6,004 nt of DNA from Actinomycetes bacterium (lineage in GTDB: Bacteria > Actinomycetota > Thermoleophilia > Solirubrobacterales > Solirubrobacteraceae), in contig JAEXXR010000615.1 in NCBI GenBank assembly GCA_023405705.1, positions 1 to 6,004 of the forward strand, read 5' to 3'. A model generated the notes under the pieces. It was given only the letters and a program-made list of their open reading frames with translations. It ran no database searches and was not told the origin of the DNA. The position numbers were made by a program, and so were the translations under genes. Below, in pieces: positions 1 to 6,004 of the stretch (within the stretch, counting starts at the first letter, position 1; the number at the start of each line of letters is the position of its first letter).

Positions 1-102
1 GTCGTCGGCCGCGTGGGCCGCGGGCGCCGCCGCCAGCGCGCACGCCGCTGCGACTCCGGCGGCTGCGGCGCGCGCGCCGCGCCGACCGCTGGACAAGGTC
101 AT
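1..102 (-). CDS. Start of an exported protein, cut by the window edge
   Basis: Only the first 34 codons are present and the frame is open to the left edge. The ATG is preceded by a strong purine-rich Shine-Dalgarno stretch 8 nt away. The visible residues form a classic export signal: a short polar start, a basic n-region with Arg at residues 7, 8 and 11, an Ala-rich hydrophobic stretch at about residues 12-26, and a possible signal peptidase I site (PAAHA before ADD) near residue 31. Cys21 lies inside the hydrophobic stretch without a good lipobox, so a lipoprotein is less likely. The gene has its own promoter upstream, so it is probably a separate transcription unit from the transporter operon that ends 235 bp before it. 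The mature domain is not visible and the function cannot be named. I am fairly confident that this is a real gene start. Confidence 0.72.
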   Translation of the reverse strand, partial: MTLSSGRRGARAAAAGVAAACALAAAPAAHAADD

Positions 103-110
103 GCGTTGAG

Positions 111-120
111 TCCTCCTCCT
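111..120 (-). promoter_or_regulatory. Ribosome binding site of the left-edge exported protein gene
   Basis: On the minus strand this reads AGGAGGAGGA. The AGGAGGA part ends 8 nt before the ATG at 102. It fixes the start of the truncated gene, because no other start nearby has such a site. Confidence 0.75.
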
Positions 121-213
121 GCGGCGCGGCGGCCTGGGGCGCCGCACCAGCTCTCTCTCACTCGACGCGGCATGCCGGGAAAACGCGACCGTTCACTCTG
201 GCACCGCCCGGGT

Positions 214-243
214 ACCATAGAACGAGAAGTTTTTGGTTGTCAA
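214..243 (-). promoter_or_regulatory. Sigma-70-type promoter for the left-edge gene
   Basis: Minus strand: a perfect -35 hexamer TTGACA (plus positions 238-243), an 18-bp spacer and the -10 hexamer TATGGT (plus 214-219, 4 of 6 consensus bases including the key T, A and final T). The surrounding bases are markedly AT-richer than the genes. Transcription would begin near position 207 and give a leader of roughly 105 nt before the ATG at 102. The promoter lies downstream of the livF stop and points away from it, so it should drive only the truncated gene. Confidence 0.65.
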
Positions 244-250
244 CCCGCAA

Positions 251-266
251 GAGACAAAGCCGTCTC
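251..266. repeat. Small inverted repeat just upstream of the promoter
   Basis: GAGAC - 6 nt - GTCTC, with 5-bp perfect arms, begins 7 bp upstream of the -35 hexamer at 238-243. The position suits an activator or regulator site for the left-edge gene. The arms are short enough that chance is a real possibility. Confidence 0.3.
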
Positions 267-273
267 AAACACC

Positions 274-289
274 GACGTGAGATGACGTG
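274..289. repeat. Tandem hexamer direct repeat upstream of the promoter
   Basis: GACGTG occurs at 274-279 and again at 284-289, exactly 10 bp apart, which is about one helical turn. It lies about 30 bp upstream of the -35 box of the left-edge gene. Tandem half-sites at one-turn spacing are typical of activators that bind as head-to-tail dimers, such as response regulators. The assignment is inferred from spacing and position only. Confidence 0.3.
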
Positions 290-336
290 CCGGGGCCGCC
301 GCGAGCAGCCCACACGGAGGAATGTGCCGTTTCTGA

Positions 337-1175
<839 letters not shown>

Positions 1176-1176
<1 letters not shown>

Positions 1177-1989
1177 CAGACCGCCCCGCCCAGGTAGGCG
1201 TCGATCACGCGCGGGTCGGAGCGGACCGCCTCGGGCTCGCCGTCGGCGATCACCCTCCCCTGCGCCATGCAGACGACGCGGTCGGAGTGGCCCATCACGA
1301 CCTCCATGTCGTGCTCGATCAGCAGGAAGGTCGTCCGCTCCTGGTCGCGCAGCGCGTGGACGTGCTCCATCAGCTTCGCGCCCAGCGTCGGGTTGACGCC
1401 GGCCATCGGCTCGTCGAGCAGCACCATCCGCGGCTCGCACATCAGCACGCGCGCCAGCTCCAGCAGCTTGCGCTGGCCGCCGGAGAGCGTGCCGGCGTAG
1501 TCGTCGGCCTTCGCCTCCAGGCCGTATCTGGACAGCAGCTCGCGCGCCTGCTCGCGCACCGCCCGCTCGCGCCTGCGCGACGCGACCGGCCGCGCGATCA
1601 CGCCGGCGAGGTGCTCGCCGGGCTGGCGCGGCGCGGCGAGCGTCATGTTGTCGAGCACCGGCATCGCCGCGAGCGCCTTCGTGATCTGGAAGGTGCGGAC
1701 CATCCCGCAGCGGGCGATCGCGTGGGCCGGCCGGCCGCTGACCGATCTGCCGTCGTAGACGACCTCGCCGCCGTCGGCCCGCTCGAAGCCGGTGACGACG
1801 TTGAAGAGCGTCGTCTTGCCGGCGCCGTTGGGCCCGATCAGCGCCGTGATCGAGCCGGCCTTCACGTCGAAGGAGGCGCCGTCGACGGCGCGCACGCCGC
1901 CGAACCGCTTCACGACCTGCTCGACGCGCAGGAGCTGCTGCGCTGGCTCACGGGGAACCGCGTCGCCCGCGCCGGTCGCCTCGCTCGGC

Positions 1990-1997
<8 letters not shown>
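1176..1997 (-). CDS. livG: LivG-type ATPase of a branched-chain amino acid ABC importer
   Basis: This is the second cytoplasmic ATPase subunit, 273 aa, expected to pair with LivF under the LivH/LivM permeases. Visible motifs are Walker A GPNGAGKT (residues 55-62), Q-loop Gln104 in RTFQITK, signature LSGGQ (171-175), Walker B MVLLDEP (191-197), a D-loop in AGVNP (199-203) and switch His229 in LLIEHDME. The AGVNP and IEHDM motifs are characteristic of LivG. The start codon is GTG at 1997, overlapping the livM stop by 8 nt, with a strong GGGAGGAG site 10 nt upstream. About 20 extra residues (Ala/Glu/Pro-rich) precede the first conserved strand. The product ends in the usual DPRVIDAYLG-like tail. 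Function is clear at family level; the transported substrate is not. Confidence 0.96.
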
Positions 1998-2948
<951 letters not shown>

Positions 2949-2952
<4 letters not shown>

Positions 2953-3992
2953 AGCGTCCGCTCCTTGCGCCCGAACAGCCCCTGCGGCCGCACGATCAGC
3001 ACCAGGATCAGGATCCCGAAGCCGACCGCGACCTTCCAGCGCGCGTCGATCACGAGCGTCGACCACTCCTGCGCGAGGCCGAGCAGCAGGCCGCCGGCGA
3101 GCGCGCCGAAGGCGTTGCCGATGCCTCCGAGGATCACCGCGGCGAACAGGCTCAGCAGCAGTAAGAAGCCGAGGTTGGGCGTCATCGTTCCGATCGCGGC
3201 GGTGTAGAGGACGCCCGCCAGACCGGCGAGGCCGGCGGCGAAGATCCACGTCGCGATCACGACGCGGTCGGTGTCGATCCCGGTCACCTCGGCCAGCCCC
3301 ATGTCGTCCGCGAGCGCGCGCATCTGGCGGCCGAGCGAGGTCCGCCGCAGCATCACGCCGACCGCGCACAGGACGACGAAGCCGGTGATCACGACGATCA
3401 GCTCGGTGCGGCCGATCCGCAGGCCGAGGAACGAGATCGAGCTGGTGACGTCGACGTCGAGCCGCCGCGGGATCGTCCCCCAGATCATCTGGATCCCGTA
3501 GCGGATCACGAACGCGAGGCCGAGCGTCATCAGCATCAGCTGCAGCAGCCCCGCCCCTCTGGCGCGCATCGGCCGCCACATCACGCGCTCGCTCAGGACC
3601 CCGAGCGCGGCCGTCAGCACGACGGCGAACAGCACCGCGACGATCAGCGGCGTCCCCCACGTGACGTTCGCGAGGAAGGCCATGTAGGCGCCGAAGGTGA
3701 GCAGGTCGCCGTGCGCGAAGTTGACCAGCCGCAGCGTCCCGTAGACGAGCGTCAGGCCGACCGCGCCGAGCGCGAAGTAGCTGCCCGAGACGAGGCCGTT
3801 GACGGCGCGCTGGGCGGTGTCGTGGAGCCCGTAGGCGACGATCAGCGCGAGCGCGATCGCGACGATCAGCGCCGCGGTGACCAGCAGCGGCCCGCGGCTG
3901 CCGCCGAGCGCCGCGAGCGCGGAGGCGGACGCCGCGTCCCGGGGCTCCTCCCGGGACGCGGACGCCGGCGCGGTGTCGGCCTCCGGGGCCAT
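2949..3992 (-). CDS. livH: LivH-type permease of a branched-chain amino acid ABC importer
   Basis: This is an integral membrane subunit, 347 aa, that pairs with LivM. Many hydrophobic segments are visible (near residues 36-55, 63-85, 115-134, 149-170, 198-215, 244-266, 272-310 and 322-337). Family signatures are VNFAHGDLLTFGAY (90-103), the coupling-loop region TSLGRQMRALADDMGLAEVTGID (218-240) and VRPQGLFG (334-341). The ATG at 3992 lies 12 bp after the livK stop, with GGAG 7 nt upstream. The first roughly 35 residues are a polar Ala/Ser/Glu-rich cytoplasmic extension not needed for the fold. They carry a 12-bp perfect inverted repeat in the DNA. I see no in-frame ATG or GTG between that extension and the first membrane segment, so the long start is the best reading. 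The stop overlaps the livM GTG. Confidence 0.95.
2961..2966 (-). promoter_or_regulatory. Ribosome binding site for livM
   Basis: Minus-strand AAGGAG in the last codons of livH, 8 nt before the GTG at 2952. It settles the livM start, which otherwise lies within a much longer open frame. Confidence 0.7.
3932..3961 (-). repeat. 12-bp perfect inverted repeat within the 5' end of livH
   Basis: Arms 3932-3943 and 3950-3961 are exact reverse complements around a 6-nt loop, almost all G/C. In the transcript the stem is CCGCGUCCCGGG with loop AGGAGC, covering codons 11-21 of livH, about 30 nt after its ATG. A stem this strong should fold in RNA. It could protect the upstream livK message from 3' decay, attenuate transcription into livHMGF, or slow livH translation. 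It has no T-run, so it is not a standard intrinsic terminator. The repeat is directly visible; the role is inferred. Confidence 0.6.
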
Positions 3993-4004
3993 GACGCCGC
4001 TCCG

Positions 4005-5333
4005 CTACTCCGCGGCTCTCGCCTCGAACTGGCGCTCGACTCTCAGCACGGAGTCGTCGCCGTATCTGTAGACCTCGTACGTCGCGGCGGTCGGGTCGCC
4101 GTTGTCGTCGAAGTCGATCGGGCCGGTGACGCCGTCGAAGTCGACCTCCTCGCCGGCGGCGATCGCTCTGATCCCGTCGGACAGGTTCATGAAGGTGAAT
4201 CTTCTGCCCGGGGGCGCGGAGACCGCCTGCAGCTGCTCGGAGATGTCGGTGCCGTCGGCGCCGCCGGCTGCCAGCGCACCGAGGTAGCAGAGCATCGTCG
4301 CGTCGAAGTTCTGCGCGTCGAAGGTCTGCCGCGGCGCGCCGCCCGCCTCTCTCCACAGTCTCCCGAACGCCTCGACGACCGCGCCGGATTCCGGCGTGCC
4401 GGGCCGCGTGCCGCGCGCGCCGATCAGCGCTCTGGCCGGGATCGTGTCGGGGATTCTGTCCGACGCCAGGCCGTCGGCGGTGAACAGTCTGCCGGCGTCG
4501 AACTCGCCGGTGCGGACGAGCGAGGCGCCCATCTTCCCGTACGTCTCGAAGAAGTCGATGATCACGTACGCGTCGGGATCGCCTCTGACGATCTCGGCCG
4601 CCTCGGAGTTGTAGCTCGGCTGCTCGGGGTCGTAGAGCACCGGGCCGGTCGTTCTGCCGCCCTTCTCCTCCCACGCCGCTCTGAACTTCTCGATGAAGCC
4701 CTGGCCGTAGGCGTCGTTGCGAGCCGCGAGCGAGATCGTGAAGTCGGTGCCGCCGAGCTCCTCCTCGACGGTGTCCGCGAGCGCGCGCGACTGCAGGTTG
4801 TCCGACGGCGCCGTGCGCCAGACGAAGCCGTCGTCGTCGAGGTCGCTGATCGCCGCGTCGGTCGAGGACGGCGACACGATCGGCGTTCTCTGCCGCGACG
4901 CGACCGACTCCGCGACCGCGAGCGTCTCCGACGACGCCCACGGGCCGGCGAGGCACGACGCCCCGCCCGAGATCAGCTGCCGCGCCGCCTGCACGGCCGC
5001 CTGCGGGCTCGACTCGGTGTCGGCCGACTCGATCGAGACGCTCGTCTCGACGCCGCCGGCTCTCGCCGCCTCCTGAACCTGCGAGAGCGCCAGGTCGGCG
5101 GCCTTTCTGCCGGGCGCGCCGAACGGCGACAGGTCGCCGGTCAGCGGCAGCAGCACGCCGATCGTCTGGTCGAACGACGTGTCGGCAGGAGCCTCCGCCG
5201 CGGCGCCCGTTCCGGTCGTCGCGCCGCCTCCCCCGCCCCCGTCGTCGTCGTCGCCTCCGCATCCAGCGACTCCGAGCACGACCGCGCTCGCGCCGACTGC
5301 CAGCAGCCGTCGGCTCCGCGTTCCTGCATGCAT
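4005..5333 (-). CDS. livK: LivK-type periplasmic-binding-fold lipoprotein of the ABC importer
   Basis: This is the extracellular solute receptor, 442 aa, anchored to the membrane by lipid. Residues 1-24 are a lipoprotein signal (TRSRR, hydrophobic core, lipobox VAGC), with Cys25 as the lipidated residue. A flexible Gly/Asp/Ala linker (26-52, including four Asp and six Gly in a row) follows. The type 1 periplasmic binding domain runs from about residue 55 to the end: IGVLLPLTGDLSPFG (58-72), GGASCLAGPWASSET (123-137) and PIVSPSSTDA (151-160), the last two typical of the ligand-facing loops of this family. The ATG at 5333 is chosen because GGAGGAGG lies 5 nt upstream and the lipobox is then at the normal depth; a longer frame from TTG at 5384 is unlikely. 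It is somewhat longer than classic LivK. The codon AGA encodes 17 of its 30 arginines, unlike its neighbours. The ligand cannot be assigned. Confidence 0.93.
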   Translation of the reverse strand: MHAGTRSRRLLAVGASAVVLGVAGCGGDDDDGGGGGGATTGTGAAAEAPADTSFDQTIGVLLPLTGDLSPFGAPGRKAADLALSQVQEAARAGGVETSVSIESADTESSPQAAVQAARQLISGGASCLAGPWASSETLAVAESVASRQRTPIVSPSSTDAAISDLDDDGFVWRTAPSDNLQSRALADTVEEELGGTDFTISLAARNDAYGQGFIEKFRAAWEEKGGRTTGPVLYDPEQPSYNSEAAEIVRGDPDAYVIIDFFETYGKMGASLVRTGEFDAGRLFTADGLASDRIPDTIPARALIGARGTRPGTPESGAVVEAFGRLWREAGGAPRQTFDAQNFDATMLCYLGALAAGGADGTDISEQLQAVSAPPGRRFTFMNLSDGIRAIAAGEEVDFDGVTGPIDFDDNGDPTAATYEVYRYGDDSVLRVERQFEARAAE

Positions 5334-5338
5334 GGGGA

Positions 5339-5347
5339 CCTCCTCCT
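5339..5347 (-). promoter_or_regulatory. Ribosome binding site for livK
   Basis: Minus-strand AGGAGGAGG, ending 5 nt before the ATG at 5333 (8 nt if the first AGGAGG unit is used). It is the strongest site in the operon, which fits the excess of binding protein that importers need, and it decides the start. Confidence 0.75.
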
Positions 5348-5354
5348 CGTGTAC

Positions 5355-5371
5355 CAGCGGGATACCCGCTG
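5355..5371 (-). repeat. Inverted repeat in the livK leader
   Basis: CAGCGGG and CCCGCTG are 7-bp perfect arms around a 3-nt ATA/TAT centre, 7 bp upstream of the livK ribosome binding site. It could be an operator for a dimeric regulator of the transporter operon or an RNA hairpin controlling access to the start. TTGACG at plus 5379-5384 resembles a -35 box, but no good -10 lies at 16-18 bp from it. The start of transcription for livK is therefore not settled. Confidence 0.35.
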
Positions 5372-5400
5372 CGAGAGGCGTCAATCAGGTGCGACGGCGG

Positions 5401-5425
5401 GCGGGCGACCGCATCGGCCGCCCGC
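5401..5425 (-). terminator. Terminator-like hairpin after ytoQ, without T-run
   Basis: About 20 nt after the ytoQ stop the minus strand can form an 11-bp stem (one G-U wobble) with a 3-nt ATG loop. Arms are plus 5401-5411 and 5415-5425. No U-tract follows, so intrinsic termination would be inefficient by the E. coli model; many high-GC actinobacterial terminators look like this. If active it would separate ytoQ from the liv operon. If not, livKHMGF may be read through from ytoQ. Confidence 0.4.
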
Positions 5426-5445
5426 GTGCGCTGCGCGGTGCGGGG

Positions 5446-5904
5446 TCAGCGGCGCGGCAGGCGCCCGTTGAGGACGTAGCGGAGGATGTCGACGACCTGC
5501 TCGGGCTCGCGCGTGACGGCGAGCGCGGCGCGGTCGATCTCCTTCAGCGCGTGGTCGTGCTGCTCGGGGTGGAGCGTGATCAGCGGCTTCCCGAGCGCCG
5601 CGGCGTAGCCGGCGTCGAAGGCGGCGTTCCACTGCCGGTACTCCTCGCCGAAGCGGACGACGACGACGTCGGCCTGCTCGATCAGCGTGCGCGTGCGGAT
5701 CGCGTTGATCCCGGCGCCCTTGTGGTCCTTCCAGAAGTCGCGCTGCTCGGGGCCGAGGATCGCGACGCCGACGTCGTCGCTCGCGGCGTGCTCGGTGACG
5801 GGAGCGCTCAGCTCGACGTCGAGATCCTCCTCCATCAGCCCGTTCGCGATGCGCGCGCGCCAGCCGGTGTGGATCTCGCCGGAGAGGTAGACATGCCAGG
5901 ACAT
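5446..5904 (-). CDS. ytoQ: YtoQ family protein (nucleoside 2-deoxyribosyltransferase-like)
   Basis: A soluble 152-aa protein that I recognise as YtoQ, named after the Bacillus protein and placed in Pfam with nucleoside deoxyribosyltransferase-like folds. Its actual reaction is not established as far as I know. Characteristic blocks are VYLSGEIHTGWR (5-16), APVTEHAASDD (34-44), FWKDHKGAGINAIRTRTLI (57-75), ADVVVVRFGEEYRQWNAAFDAGY (78-100) and HDHALKEIDRAA (C-terminal part). Length matches the family. No signal peptide or membrane segment is seen. The ATG at 5904 gives the expected MxxxVYLSGEI start. There is no Shine-Dalgarno, but a TANNNT element lies 6 nt upstream, suggesting a leaderless message. 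The frame remains open to the right edge, but that extension is Arg/Gly-rich and unlike the family. No functional link to the transporter downstream is evident. Confidence 0.9.
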   Translation of the reverse strand: MSWHVYLSGEIHTGWRARIANGLMEEDLDVELSAPVTEHAASDDVGVAILGPEQRDFWKDHKGAGINAIRTRTLIEQADVVVVRFGEEYRQWNAAFDAGYAAALGKPLITLHPEQHDHALKEIDRAALAVTREPEQVVDILRYVLNGRLPRR

Positions 5905-5910
5905 GCGGCG

Positions 5911-5916
5911 ATCGTA
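5911..5916 (-). promoter_or_regulatory. Possible -10 element for leaderless ytoQ
   Basis: Minus-strand TACGAT (TANNNT type) is followed by 6 nt and then the ytoQ ATG. The A of the ATG would therefore be the transcription start. Absence of any ribosome binding site before 5904 agrees with this. No clear -35 hexamer is present; the expected place is occupied by the palindrome at 5931-5946. Confidence 0.4.
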
Positions 5917-5930
5917 CCCGCGCGGCGGGG

Positions 5931-5946
5931 ACCGGCCGCGGCCGGT
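5931..5946. repeat. 16-bp perfect palindrome upstream of ytoQ
   Basis: ACCGGCCGCGGCCGGT is its own reverse complement across all 16 bases. It sits 27-42 bp upstream of the ytoQ ATG, where a -35 region would be if the start is leaderless, which suits an operator. Very GC-rich DNA produces such palindromes by chance more often than balanced DNA, so the role is only a suggestion. Confidence 0.35.
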
Positions 5947-6004
5947 GCCGAGCGGCCGCGCGCCGACCGCTCCCGGGCGCCGCTCTCGGCCGCGCAGCCG
6001 TGCT

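Noticed and set aside
226..228. Gln in place of the switch His of LivF as a possible defect (residue numbers given as position)
   Set aside because: VEQN is the normal sequence at this place in LivF-type ATPases and does not indicate loss of function.
5220..5260. Runs of C and GTC repeats as a microsatellite or contingency locus
   Set aside because: In frame it encodes the Gly/Asp linker after the lipobox of LivK. The codons are mixed (GGC, GGG, GGA, GAC), so a flexible linker explains it.
2953..5262. Very long minus-strand open frame continuing upstream of livM through livH and livK
   Set aside because: It is highly Arg-rich, has no family resemblance, and overlaps livH and livK, which are clearly recognisable. 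GC-rich codon bias removes stops from shadow frames. livM begins at the GTG at 2952, which has its own ribosome binding site.
5945..6004. Possible divergent plus-strand gene starting with GTG at 5945
   Set aside because: No ribosome binding site is present, the start lies inside the palindrome, and the encoded residues are Arg/Pro/Ser-rich like a shadow frame. The window ends before it can be tested.

Overview
The window is very GC-rich, with strong G/C bias at codon third positions, several GTG starts and tightly overlapping genes. A possible leaderless start fits the same picture. This suggests a high-GC actinobacterium. A Thermoleophilia-type soil organism (Conexibacter or Solirubrobacter relatives) is my guess from overall style only; no marker gene is present to prove it. 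All supported genes lie on the minus strand, so the window reads right to left.

From right to left: 5947-6004 holds nothing I can support. A 16-bp perfect palindrome and a TANNNT -10-like element precede ytoQ (5446-5904), a small conserved protein of uncertain function related to nucleoside 2-deoxyribosyltransferases. A GC-rich terminator-like hairpin and a second small inverted repeat fill the 112-bp gap before a complete branched-chain amino-acid-type (HAAT) ABC importer operon. Its order is livK (lipoprotein binding protein, 4005-5333), livH (permease, 2949-3992), livM (permease, 1990-2952), livG (ATPase, 1176-1997) and livF (ATPase, 337-1176). livK and livH are 12 bp apart; the other junctions overlap by 4, 8 and 1 nt, so translational coupling is expected. 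The binding protein would capture a solute outside the membrane, LivHM would form the channel and LivGF would drive transport. The substrate cannot be read from the sequence; leucine/isoleucine/valine, other amino acids, amides, urea or aromatic acids are all known for this family.

The 234-bp gap at 103-336 is visibly AT-richer. It carries a good sigma-70-type promoter (TTGACA, 18-bp spacer, TATGGT) pointing left, with a tandem hexamer repeat and a small inverted repeat just upstream. This promoter serves a gene whose first 34 codons, an apparent export signal, are cut by the left edge.

The transporter itself is ordinary, and I see no novel defence, mobile, CRISPR or RNA system. The points most worth a second look are the striking use of the codon AGA in livK (17 of 30 arginines, against about 6 of 105 in the other complete genes) and a 12-bp perfect inverted repeat inside the first codons of livH. 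The inverted repeat could separate livK expression from the rest of the operon.
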